64,000 nucleotides of DNA from Epiperipatus broadwayi. Taxonomy: Eukaryota > Onychophora > Udeonychophora > Euonychophora > Peripatidae. Shown in pieces: positions 37,189 to 46,749 of the stretch. The stretch is taken from contig JAQFVV010006310.1 of the NCBI GenBank assembly GCA_028023455.1, forward strand, positions 682,001 to 746,000. Direction: 5' to 3'. Each line of letters begins with the position of its first letter. Within the stretch, counting starts at the first letter, position 1. The notes beneath the pieces were generated by a model that made no database searches, was not told the DNA's origin, and saw only the letters and a list, made by a program, of their open reading frames with translations. Position numbers and translations under genes: made by a program.

Positions 37189-39308
37189 TGTACCAATCGG
37201 AATGTAAGTGAAGATCGAATCTAACCGCAAAAACAATATCTGCACTACAAGGGCGCCATCTAGGCATTTGAGCCTAGAAAAATTTATAAAGTAGGCAGAT
37301 ACGCGCTGTTAAGATTCCACTTTATTTAAATATTCCGATCGTTAGCCCAAGTCACTAGCTCAGTGGAGACGCAGAGATAAAAATCTATATCTTAATTTAT
37401 ATCTTAAATATCAAAGAGTAAAAGCCACTGCCAGAAATTAACATATAAAAATATTTATTTACGCACATATAAAATAATATTTAAATTTTGAGGAATAAGT
37501 TTAACATTTTAGATTTTTATATTAACTTTTAATTTTACATTTAACTAAGTTTCAATGAGTTTAATTATTATTTAGATAGTCAAGTATGAATAGACTACAT
37601 AGATCTGCATTTGAAAAGAAAATATTCTTCCCTGATTTAACCTTAGGCAACAAATTTCGCAACCAAATTGGCGCCAATCCATCTGATACATTCATGTATT
37701 CAATGTAGCATGATACGACAACACAAAATACTATATTGTCAGGAATGTACATCTGAACAATAAGTAGAAATAGAGAAGACATTGACTCTCCACCAACAGG
37801 AATGTGACATCTGTTGGCAAGTAGAACAATAAACAAAAAACTCCATAGGAATGGACTGCGGTCTTCTGCCGACTTACAAACCCATCCATAGGCAAACAGA
37901 GGGTGTGTGGCGTATATCTATAATCCTGCCCGTAGCGGACCTCATACTACATCTACTAATTACACAAATATATCCAATCCATTGAACCAATTCAACTACG
38001 AAATGAATAACCTAAGATTACCCTCCCTTAATACAACTTTACAAAACTATATAGCCATTCACGCCCGACTTAATTTTAACATTTAAATACGTTCGCACAG
38101 ATTTGTTTAAAAATGTTGGGTATAGATCGATTACATAGATTCCACGGTCAAAAACATTTCAAAATAAACATAAACGATCAAAATACAAAATTATTGATAC
38201 CGACAATCGCAGAGGGAAACTTATAAGTAACCCAATAGTATTCACCATAAGATACTTGCGTTGTCACCAATAACTTAAAAGACATCCGAATAAATACATT
38301 TTAGATACTCACCGTAAGGTATCATTATTTATCGAATGTCTATATATTTTGATCAAATATGAAAACCAAAATATAATTAACCGCAAACGAATCCATGCAA
38401 GCGTCTATAAACAACTTAAATTTCATACATTTAAATAATCTTTACAATAAGAAAAAAAAAATGGAAATGATGTTTATCAATCGGAAAACATATAAAATTA
38501 AACATTATTAATTTGATTTAAAAACTTACAAAAGTCAGATAAGAGTCCGTTTTAACATTTCAGTTGGCTTGTTTATCAATTTGTAAAACTTGACGAAAGT
38601 TCTTAATTGATTTTAACAATTGTTCATTTCATATAGCTTATGGTAGAAGAGTCCAGGCCTCTGCTTTCAATTCCCGCGACGCCTCCGTTGGAAGGTAATG
38701 TTCTGGAGATGGCAATAGCTGGTTCAAGGTATCACAGTCTTTTCATTTTTTTTTTATAGAGAGTGTGGTATGTGCGTCATACCACATCTCTCAAACACAC
38801 AACGCTGGAACTGTCCGAAAAAAACTGTATTTCCCTTTTTATATTATCCACAAGGATTCAATGAACAAAACGTCACTAGTCTATCACTTTCGTTAGGGTC
38901 CGAGCCAAGGCTTAGTGCTTCCATTGGTCAAGCTAAAATTTCTTTCTTCTCTTATCTAACTTTTCATCTGACTTTTTAATTACACAGCTTTTAGATAATT
39001 AATAAACAATCATTTCCATTTACAGATTACAGGAATTAATTAATACCTGTTTTTACTTTAACTTACGTTATTTTTTTATTAAAATATTTTTATATTTCAA
39101 TCTGGTATTTTTTTATTAAAAAAAATACGTTCAGATACTTTTTTTTTTTTTGTTTATGAAAAAAATATTTTTAAAGTTTAGCATCTGTGCGAATGTATAT
39201 ACGTATAACAAACATTTTTAATTTTAGCGTTTAGTTTTTTACTCTTATTTGCGAACTTTTAAGTTTTTATTTTAAATTAATGTAACGACATATTTATGTA
39301 TCGTTACA
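37189..39308 (-). repeat. 3' LTR (by - strand orientation) of the non-autonomous element
   Basis: Begins TGTACCAATCGG and ends ATCGTTACA on the + strand. Its right end carries an inverted repeat, TGTAACGA...TCGTTACA, spanning the last 28 bp. A 91-codon - strand frame (37561-37836) occurs identically in the other LTR and has no protein resemblance, so it is not called a gene. Confidence 0.8.
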
Positions 39309-39853
39309 TATCAGTAAACTTCCTCAAAAAACAAAAACATTAAAAAAAAAAAAAAGAATTTACTTAGTGTTAGTAATTACGTTACACAAATTTGTTATAT
39401 ATGAAATTTCAAAAGGACAAAACTTTTTTTTTTTTAAAAGACAAAACAGTAATTACAAATATAATGATAAAAAAAAAAAGTTGACTGATGATTCCCTACT
39501 ACCAGCTAAATTTCTGCCCCCTCCCTTCCAAGTTTCATTTCTCCTACCTTTAAGTATTATTTAGGCAAGTTAAACGATTAGATTTTAAACAAGACTTTTT
39601 TAAAAAAAAATTATGATTTATATTTATTAATTACGTTTTATTTATTACTTTTTATTCCTCGAATTTATCTCTACATATGCGCAATTTTTCGACTGGCAGT
39701 ACCTTTAAGACAAAATTTCAAAGTGTAACTCCACGTCAATACAACAAATCTATTTATACTATTTCAGAAAAAAAATTTACGGGCATGATTCACTTTTAAA
39801 ATTCTCAGGGCACTCGTGTTTATTAAAGATCGGCCCAAGTTGGGTAGCCAGTT
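39309..39853 (-). other. Interior of the non-autonomous LTR element
   Basis: The 545 bp are AT-rich with A and T runs and no substantial frame. The primer-binding-site candidate is at 39832-39850. Nothing else marks a coding or packaging function. Confidence 0.6.
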
Positions 39854-41974
39854 TGTACCAATCGGAATGAAAGTGAAGATCGAATCTAACCGCAAAAACA
39901 ATATCTGCACTACAAGGGCGCCATCTAGGCATTTGAGCCTAGAAAAATTTATAAAGTAGGCAGATACGCGCTGTTAAGATTCCACTTTATTTAAATATTC
40001 CGATCGTTAGCCCAAGTCACTAGCTCAGTGGAGACGCAGAGATAAAAATCTATATCTTAATTTATATCTTAAATATCAAAGAGTAAAAGCCACTGCCAGA
40101 AATTAACATATAAAAATATTTATTTACGCACATATAAAATAATATTTAAATTTTGAGGAATAAGTTTAACATTTTAGATTTTTATATTAACTTTTAATTT
40201 TACATTTAACTAAGTTTCAATGAGTTTAATTATTATTTAGATAGTCAAGTATGAATAGACTACATAGATCTGCATTTGAAAAGAAAATATTCTTCCCTGA
40301 TTTAACCTTAGGCAACAAATTTCGCAACCAAATTGGCGCCAATCCATCTGATACATTCATGTATTCAATGTAGCATGATACGACAACACAAAATACTATA
40401 TTGTCAGGAATGTACATCTGAACAATAAGTAGAAATAGAGAAGACATTGACTCTCCACCAACAGGAATGTGACATCTGTTGGCAAGTAGAACAATAAACA
40501 AAAAACTCCATAGGAATGGACTGCGGTCTTCTGCCGACTTACAAACCCATCCATAGGCAAACAGAGGGTGTGTGGCGTATATCTATAATCCTGCCCGTAG
40601 CGGACCTCATACTACATCTACTAATTACACAAATATATCCAATCCATTGAACCAATTCAACTACGAAATGAATAACCTAAGATTACCCTCCCTTAATACA
40701 ACTTTACAAAACTATATAGCCATTCACGCCCGACTTAATTTTAACATTTAAATACGTTCGCACAGATTTGTTTAAAAATGTTGGGTATAGATCGATTACA
40801 TAGATTCCACGGTCAAAAACATTTCAAAATAAACATAAACGATCAAAATACAAAATTATTGATACCGACAATCGCAGAGGGAAACTTATAAGTAACCCAA
40901 TAGTATTCACCATAAGATACTTGCGTTGTCACCAATAACTTAAAAGACATCCGAATAAATACATTTTAGATACTCACCGTAAGGTATCATTATTTATCGA
41001 ATGTCTATATATTTTGATCAAATATGAAAACCAAAATATAATTAACCGCAAACGAATCCATGCAAGCGTCTATAAACAACTTAAATTTCATACATTTAAA
41101 TAATCTTTACAATAAGAAAAAAAAAATGGAAATGATGTTTATCAATCGGAAAACATATAAAATTAAACATTATTAATTTGATTTAAAAACTTACAAAAGT
41201 CAGATAAGAGTCCGTTTTAACATTTCAGTTGGCTTGTTTATCAATTTGTAAAACTTGACGAAAGTTCTTAATTGATTTTAACAATTGTTCATTTCATATA
41301 GCTTATGGTAGAAGAGTCCAGGCCTCTGCTTTCAATTCCCGCGACGCCTCCGTTGGAAGGTAATGTTCTGGAGATGGCAATAGCTGGTTCAAGGTATCAC
41401 AGTCTTTTCATTTTTTTTTTTTTATAGAGAGTGTGGTATGTGCGTCATACCACATCTCTCAAACACACAACGCTGGAACTGTCCGAAAAAACTGTATTTC
41501 CCTTTTTATATTATCCACATGGATTCAATGAACAAAACGTCACTAGTCTATCACTTTCGTTAGGGTCCGAGCCAAGGCTTAGTGCTTCCATTGGTCAAGC
41601 TAAAATTTCTTTCTTCTCTTATCTAACTTTTCATCTGACTTTTTAATTACACAGCTTTTAGATAATTAATAAACAATCATTTCCATTTACAGATTACAGG
41701 AATTAATTAATACCTGTTTTTACTTTAACTTACGTTATTTTTTTATTAAAATATTTTTATATTTCAATCTGGTATTTTTTTATTAAAAAAAATACGTTCA
41801 GATACTTTTTTTTTTTTGTTTATGAAAAAAATATTTTTAAAGTTTAGCATCTGTGCGAATGTATATACGTATAACAAACATTTTTAATTTTAGCGTTTAG
41901 TTTTTTACTCTTATTTGCGAACTTTTAAGTTTTTATTTTAAATTAATGTAACGACATATTTATGTATCGTTACA
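39854..41974 (-). repeat. 5' LTR (by - strand orientation) of the non-autonomous element
   Basis: Nearly identical to 37189-39308. Visible differences are GAATGTAAG versus GAATGAAAG at the left edge, CCACAAGG versus CCACATGG, one A in a run, and poly-T lengths. The similarity indicates recent insertion, since the two LTRs of one element are identical when it lands. Confidence 0.8.
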
Positions 41975-42207
41975 ATATGTTGGACAAACAATATATGGTT
42001 GAGATTTATTCTAGGTTAGTCAGACATACTTAGTAATGTGAGAGTGTGAAATGGACCTAACAATGGAATAAATCAATTGGACAAGTTCAAATAATTTAAT
42101 AGCAAGAATAACAAATGAATTCCAAAATATTGGTAATATGATAATTTATACATATATAAATATACAAATTTATAAAATTATTATATATATATATAAAATG
42201 TTTATTA

Positions 42208-42221
42208 TAAAATAATTTTTA
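42208..42221. repeat. Left target-site duplication of the Penelope-like element
   Basis: TAAAATAATTTTTA here is repeated exactly at 46471-46484, on the other side of the composite insertion. Variable-length target duplications of this size are normal for Penelope-like elements. AT-richness makes some chance matching possible. Confidence 0.65.
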
Positions 42222-42312
42222 AAATAAATTACTTCCCGTAAAATATAAATAAAAAATATTAACTTAAAAATGAAGTTAAAAAAGAGAAGTTATAAATAAA
42301 TATAATAAAAAT

Positions 42313-42355
42313 AAGCTAAACGTTTTCGAGGATCCATGCCTCATAATCATAGCTT
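42313..42355 (-). ncRNA. Hammerhead-like fold, inverted copy
   Basis: Exact reverse complement of the fold at 43878-43920; see that entry. It lies about 50 bp 3' of the stop codon in the truncated copy. Confidence 0.3.
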
Positions 42356-42407
42356 TCTTAAAAATACATAATAAAATATATACAAAGATATATAAAATTA
42401 GCACGTG

Positions 42408-43745
42408 TTACGTGGACCATTTCTTCGATATATCAAAGCAAGTGTCTTTTCTATTTATAGCATTAATATTTCCATTAATATAGAATGCTTCTTTTATTTT
42501 CCTCTTATGATCATTTGATTCAGTGCATAAAATTACAGGATTGGAAGGAATAAAATTGTGTCCAGATTTCATGGAATGCTCCAAAAATACAGAAGATATA
42601 TTGTTGTTCTTCTGAGCTCTCTTGTAAGTGTACATGTGTTGAGCAAGCCTAGTATTAACAGTAGCTTTAGTTTCACCATAATATACAGCAAGACATTTTT
42701 CTTGAGGACATGAAATGGAATAAACTACATGTGGGGTGAATGAACGATCAATATGATCTTTTGAGTTGTTGATCAATCTATTAGAATTAGGAGGAGTTCT
42801 AAATCCAATTTTAAACTTATTGAATAATGCTTTAGTTAATTTGTTAGATATTTTGGAAATGTAAGGAATAGTAATTCTAGGAAGTTGAACACATGGTACA
42901 ACACTATTTATTTTATTATGGAATTTAGAAATATAATTTTTAATAGACCAAAGTTTAAAACCTGCTTTCATCAAATCTTTAATAAAATTATTCAGATTTT
43001 CTTTTCTGTCTGCTTCATATTTACAAAGATGCAAATTTCTAAATAAGAAAGAATTTAAACCAGCAAATTTATGTGATGCAGGTGAGTTAGATTTAGGGTG
43101 AATACAGCTTCTAATTTCAAAAGGCTTAATTATCATCTTGTAATCTATACAGTTATTATTTCTTGATAATGAAAGGTCAAGATATTTGATTTCTTTATTG
43201 TTATTTTCATATACAATGCTAAGTGATAAATTAGATAAACTTTGAAGTTCTTCTCGTATATGTAAAATATTATCCATAGAGGAAATAATAAATATATCAT
43301 CCACATACCGAATATATGTAAAATCAAGAGTGGAATTGTAATATTTCGGTATTATAGAGCTCTCAAATTCATTTAAATAGACATTAGATAAAATGCCACT
43401 GACAGGTAAGCCCATTGGCCATCCATCTTTCATAGTATACCACTTGTTTTCAAAGATTGTAAAAATGTGCAAATCAAGCCAAGAAAGAAAAGCAACAATA
43501 AATTTAACTCTATCAGAAGGGCAATGTGTCCTCAAAAGTTTTTCATGCACTATTTGAATGGATAATTTTCTATTAATAGATCCATATAATTCTTTCACAT
43601 CCATAGTAGCCATAGTGGATGTATTCATAAGTTGAATGTTTTTAATTTTAGAAATAAATTGGAAAGAAGAATTGATAGTATATAAGCCAAAATTAATATA
43701 TTCTATAAGTAATTGATTTACCAATTTGGCTGCTTCAAAATAATG
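42408..43745 (-). pseudogene. Penelope-like RT/GIY-YIG protein, 5'-truncated inverted copy
   Basis: The frame covers the C-terminal 437 or so residues of the + strand protein and appears identical to it, from VNQLLIEY to the C-terminal KKWST. It keeps the catalytic DVKELYGSIN and YVDDIF motifs and the whole endonuclease. DNA similarity to the + copy stops at 43745, within the codons just upstream of VNQLL, and the N-terminal third is missing. No proper start codon is present at the break, so it is a truncated by-product of integration rather than a gene. Confidence 0.9.
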
Positions 43746-43763
43746 AAAGCATTTAAATTATGG

Positions 43764-43998
43764 TCTATTAATGTAAATATAGAAAAGACACTTGCTTTGA
43801 TATATCGAAGAAATGGTCCACGTAACACGTGCTAATTTTATATATCTTTGTATATATTTTATTATGTGTTTTTAAGAAAGCTATGATTATGAGGCATGGA
43901 TCCTCGAAAACGTTTAGCTTATTTTTATTATATTTATTTATAACTTCTCTTTTTTAACTTCATTTTTAAGTTAATATTTTTTATTTATATTTTACGGG
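43764..43998 (+). repeat. Upstream terminal repeat (pLTR) of the Penelope-like element
   Basis: The repeat starts inside the last codons of the protein (GAAAAGACACTTGCTTTGAT) and runs through the stop, the CACGTGCTAATTTTATAT block, the hammerhead-like fold and TTTTTAACTTCATTTTTAAG. It ends near the ATG at 44021. It matches 46260-46470 with only a few differences (TATGTGTTT versus TATGTATTT; ACTTCTC versus ACTGCTC). It probably supplies the promoter of the unit, as in other Penelope-like elements, but no core promoter motif stands out. Confidence 0.85.
43878..43920 (+). ncRNA. Hammerhead-like fold in the upstream pLTR
   Basis: AAGCTA (43878-43883) pairs perfectly with TAGCTT (43915-43920). 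Inside are TTATGAG, a GAGG/CCTC hairpin with a 7-nt loop, and CGAAAACG. The order stem I, core, stem II, GAAA matches a minimal hammerhead, and such ribozymes are known in Penelope pLTRs. The core differs from CUGAUGA at the C and the first G, so activity is doubtful. The sequence is the same in all three copies. Confidence 0.35.
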
Positions 43999-44020
43999 AA
44001 GTAATTTATTTTATTACATA

Positions 44021-44452
44021 ATGAATAGAGGTCAAGAAAAGCAGATCTTAAATTGCGGAATTTCTATGAAACTTTTTGAGCAAAGGCTCTCGTTCTTTTA
44101 TAAATGCAAAGATTATAATATTATACCTAATTGTTGTATTATTAAAATTAATAGAACAATTTTTAATTATTTTAAAATTAAGTACATACTTCAGAAACAG
44201 CTTTTATCATATATCACAAATCAATGTAAAATTATTTTTAAAAAACAAACATTGAGATGGAATAGAATGACTGCAAACTGTGTGATTCCTCAATGGATTC
44301 AAGATAAACTTTGTAAAATTGAAAGATTTCATATATTAAAATTTGAACATAAAATAAAATTTTTGGCTTTTAAGCAAAATAGAAATCTTTATATAAATAA
44401 TACTAACTCTTTTGTTAATAAAACATCGTTTACACCACCATATGAAATTTAA
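44021..44452 (+). CDS. N-terminal reading frame of the Penelope-like protein
   Basis: A frame of 143 codons starts just after the pLTR. It is rich in Lys, Asn, Ile and Phe and contains basic stretches (RWNRMTANCVIPQWIQDKLC). It ends PPYEI-stop, and the next frame overlaps it from 44446 and resumes with LKKFLSLGPKYVGGSW, the usual start of the conserved region in this family. The two frames together give the length expected for one Penelope protein. The break is a single frameshift in an A/T run, either a mutation or possibly a translational shift. Confidence 0.7.
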   Translation: MNRGQEKQILNCGISMKLFEQRLSFFYKCKDYNIIPNCCIIKINRTIFNYFKIKYILQKQLLSYITNQCKIIFKKQTLRWNRMTANCVIPQWIQDKLCKIERFHILKFEHKIKFLAFKQNRNLYINNTNSFVNKTSFTPPYEI

Positions 44453-46314
44453 AAAAATTTTTATCTTTGGGACCTAAATATGTTGGTGGTAGTTGGAGAT
44501 CTCCTAAACTTGAATTAATTGCAGATGTTGAAGTCAGCCTCATTAATAATCCACAAAGAGATGCTATTATTTCAGATTTATCTAAATTATTAAATATAAA
44601 TTTGTCTAATACAGAAAGTAAAGTATGGGATAAAGATATTTTAAAAACTAAACAATATTTTATATCTCACAATATTACTTGCCTTAGGGAAGATAAAGGA
44701 AACCGTTTTGTTTTGCTAAATAATATAGATTATAAAAATAAAATGTATGATCAAATTAAGATATTAAAACTAATACGAGACGACAACTTTAATATCAAAA
44801 TAGATAGAGATAAATTTATCATTAATGTGCTTCGAAAATTTAAAGACAAAGGTATTACTAAATCTGAATATTATAAGATTTATCCTTCTTCTACTAGACC
44901 TCCCCGAATGTTTGCCAATTCTAAATTACATAAGCCTGGTGAACCTTTAAGATTGATGATGGATTTTGGTGGAGTACATTATTTTGAAGCAGCCAAATTG
45001 GTAAATCAATTACTTATAGAATATATTAATTTTGGCTTATATACTATCAATTCTTCTTTCCAATTTATTTCTAAAATTAAAAACATTCAACTTATGAATA
45101 CATCCACTATGGCTACTATGGATGTGAAAGAATTATATGGATCTATTAATAGAAAATTATCCATTCAAATAGTGCATGAAAAACTTTTGAGGACACATTG
45201 CCCTTCTGATAGAGTTAAATTTATTGTTGCTTTTCTTTCTTGGCTTGATTTGCACATTTTTACAATCTTTGAAAACAAGTGGTATACTATGAAAGATGGA
45301 TGGCCAATGGGCTTACCTGTCAGTGGCATTTTATCTAATGTCTATTTAAATGAATTTGAGAGCTCTATAATACCGAAATATTACAATTCCACTCTTGATT
45401 TTACATATATTCGGTATGTGGATGATATATTTATTATTTCCTCTATGGATAATATTTTACATATACGAGAAGAACTTCAAAGTTTATCTAATTTATCACT
45501 TAGCATTGTATATGAAAATAACAATAAAGAAATCAAATATCTTGACCTTTCATTATCAAGAAATAATAACTGTATAGATTACAAGATGATAATTAAGCCT
45601 TTTGAAATTAGAAGCTGTATTCACCCTAAATCTAACTCACCTGCATCACATAAATTTGCTGGTTTAAATTCTTTCTTATTTAGAAATTTGCATCTTTGTA
45701 AATATGAAGCAGACAGAAAAGAAAATCTGAATAATTTTATTAAAGATTTGATGAAAGCAGGTTTTAAACTTTGGTCTATTAAAAATTATATTTCTAAATT
45801 CCATAATAAAATAAATAGTGTTGTACCATGTGTTCAACTTCCTAGAATTACTATTCCTTACATTTCCAAAATATCTAACAAATTAACTAAAGCATTATTC
45901 AATAAGTTTAAAATTGGATTTAGAACTCCTCCTAATTCTAATAGATTGATCAACAACTCAAAAGATCATATTGATCGTTCATTCACCCCACATGTAGTTT
46001 ATTCCATTTCATGTCCTCAAGAAAAATGTCTTGCTGTATATTATGGTGAAACTAAAGCTACTGTTAATACTAGGCTTGCTCAACACATGTACACTTACAA
46101 GAGAGCTCAGAAGAACAACAATATATCTTCTGTATTTTTGGAGCATTCCATGAAATCTGGACACAATTTTATTCCTTCCAATCCTGTAATTTTATGCACT
46201 GAATCAAATGATCATAAGAGGAAAATAAAAGAAGCATTCTATATTAATGGAAATATTAATGCTATAAATAGAAAAGACACTTGCTTTGATATATCGAAGA
46301 AATGGTCCACGTAA
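44446..46314 (+). CDS. Penelope-like reverse transcriptase with GIY-YIG endonuclease
   Basis: The open part runs to TAA at 46312-46314. The frame is clearly coding from LSLGPKYV; residues are counted from the Leu codon at 44467. Residues about 140-400 form the reverse transcriptase: MATMDVKELYGSIN (motif A, Asp near 219), GWPMGLPVSGILSNVYLNEF (motif B) and RYVDDIFII (motif C, Asp 319-320). Residues about 508-600 form the GIY-YIG nuclease: VVYSISC near 510, YYGET near 525, Arg 536 and His 540. All catalytic residues look intact. Such proteins nick the target and prime cDNA synthesis on it. There is no start codon at the open frame's beginning, because the frame continues that of 44021-44452 after a shift. 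Confidence 0.9.
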   Translation, partial: NLKKFLSLGPKYVGGSWRSPKLELIADVEVSLINNPQRDAIISDLSKLLNINLSNTESKVWDKDILKTKQYFISHNITCLREDKGNRFVLLNNIDYKNKMYDQIKILKLIRDDNFNIKIDRDKFIINVLRKFKDKGITKSEYYKIYPSSTRPPRMFANSKLHKPGEPLRLMMDFGGVHYFEAAKLVNQLLIEYINFGLYTINSSFQFISKIKNIQLMNTSTMATMDVKELYGSINRKLSIQIVHEKLLRTHCPSDRVKFIVAFLSWLDLHIFTIFENKWYTMKDGWPMGLPVSGILSNVYLNEFESSIIPKYYNSTLDFTYIRYVDDIFIISSMDNILHIREELQSLSNLSLSIVYENNNKEIKYLDLSLSRNNNCIDYKMIIKPFEIRSCIHPKSNSPASHKFAGLNSFLFRNLHLCKYEADRKENLNNFIKDLMKAGFKLWSIKNYISKFHNKINSVVPCVQLPRITIPYISKISNKLTKALFNKFKIGFRTPPNSNRLINNSKDHIDRSFTPHVVYSISCPQEKCLAVYYGETKATVNTRLAQHMYTYKRAQKNNNISSVFLEHSMKSGHNFIPSNPVILCTESNDHKRKIKEAFYINGNINAINRKDTCFDISKKWST

Positions 46315-46470
46315 CACGTGCTAATTTTATATATCTTTGTATATATTTTATTATGTATTTTTAAGAAAGCTATGATTATGAGGCATGGATCCTCGAAAAC
46401 GTTTAGCTTATTTTTATTATATTTATTTATAACTGCTCTTTTTTAACTTCATTTTTAAGTTAATATTTTT
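46260..46470 (+). repeat. Downstream terminal repeat (pLTR) of the Penelope-like element
   Basis: The direct repeat of the upstream pLTR, containing the end of the coding frame and the stop codon. It is slightly shorter at its 3' end, stopping at TTAATATTTTT. The inverted copy at 42222 onwards continues further (to a TTACGGGAAGTAATTTA-like piece), which shows the full repeat length. A copy of the hammerhead-like fold is at 46367-46409. Confidence 0.85.
46367..46409 (+). ncRNA. Hammerhead-like fold in the downstream pLTR
   Basis: Identical to 43878-43920. With one fold in each pLTR, a transcript of the whole unit would carry two, the arrangement seen in ribozyme-bearing Penelope elements. The core substitutions noted above argue against strong activity. 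Confidence 0.35.
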
Positions 46471-46484
46471 TAAAATAATTTTTA
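46471..46484. repeat. Right target-site duplication of the Penelope-like element
   Basis: TAAAATAATTTTTA, exact match to 42208-42221. Confidence 0.65.
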
Positions 46485-46749
46485 TATATTATAATGATCA
46501 TAAATGTGAATGAGTTATAAAAAGTGAAACCATTACACGTACATATTTCTCATTACAAATGAATTACACAAGAAACTGTATAGCATATGTTTATTAACTA
46601 ACACCTAAGCAAAATAATAAACTTAGTAAAAGAAAGAAATAGTTTTTCACATTGGTAGCACAAAGTTATAATAACTTATTAACAAGTGATGATAATATTT
46701 ACAAGTACCCAGCAAATTATAGAACAAAATCAAATTTTATAGTTCTTAA
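46485..46749. other. AT-rich spacer
   Basis: Possibly the continuation of the Gypsy LTR beyond the Penelope insertion; nothing else is recognised. Confidence 0.35.

Larger units (their letters stand above)
37189..41974 (-). mobile_element. Young non-autonomous LTR element with 2.1-kb LTRs and a 545-bp interior
   Basis: Two direct repeats of 2,120 and 2,121 bp differ only by a few substitutions and homopolymer lengths. Each starts TG and ends CA in either orientation. ATAT precedes the first (37185-37188) and follows the second (41975-41978), fitting a 4-bp target duplication. On the - strand the interior starts 3 nt from the LTR with TGGCTACCCAACTTGGGCC (39850-39832), which resembles a tRNA primer-binding site, so the element probably runs on the - strand. 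No gag or pol frame fits in 545 bp, and no good polypurine tract is visible; only GAGGAAG lies near 39320. It resembles LARD/TRIM-type dependents of a Gypsy-like helper. Confidence 0.75.
33285..42207 (-). mobile_element. Decayed Ty3/Gypsy retrotransposon, split by a younger LTR element
   Basis: Protein remnants on the - strand occur in the order gag knuckle, reverse transcriptase, RNase H, integrase (36.5 to 34.2 kb), the Ty3/Gypsy order. The outer blocks 33285-33470 and 41975-42207 are related to each other; shared pieces include AATGGAATAAATCAA and GTGTGAAATGGAC/CATGAAAGGGATC. They are the likely 3' and 5' LTRs. The young element at 37189-41974 interrupts the sequence at an ATAT target, and the Penelope insertion interrupts the outer end at 42207. 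All frames carry many stops. LTR limits are uncertain. Confidence 0.65.
42222..46470 (+). mobile_element. Penelope-like element: full unit plus inverted 5'-truncated copy
   Basis: The insertion consists of a - strand partial copy (42222-43745), a short bridge, and a + strand unit with direct terminal repeats (pLTRs) at about 43764-43998 and 46260-46470. Inverted partial copies and direct repeats around one unit are characteristic of Penelope-like elements. The protein (44446-46314 plus the N-terminal frame) has reverse transcriptase followed by a GIY-YIG endonuclease. The parts are nearly identical, so the insertion is recent. It interrupts the 5' LTR of the old Gypsy element. Confidence 0.9.

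Noticed and set aside
37561-37836. 91-codon - strand frame, repeated identically at 40226-40501
   Set aside because: Its two copies are explained by the two LTRs. It resembles no known protein, so identity between copies is not evidence of selection.
42313-42355. Fully functional hammerhead ribozyme in the Penelope repeats
   Set aside because: The CUGAUGA core is altered at two positions in every copy, so only a hammerhead-like fold is claimed.
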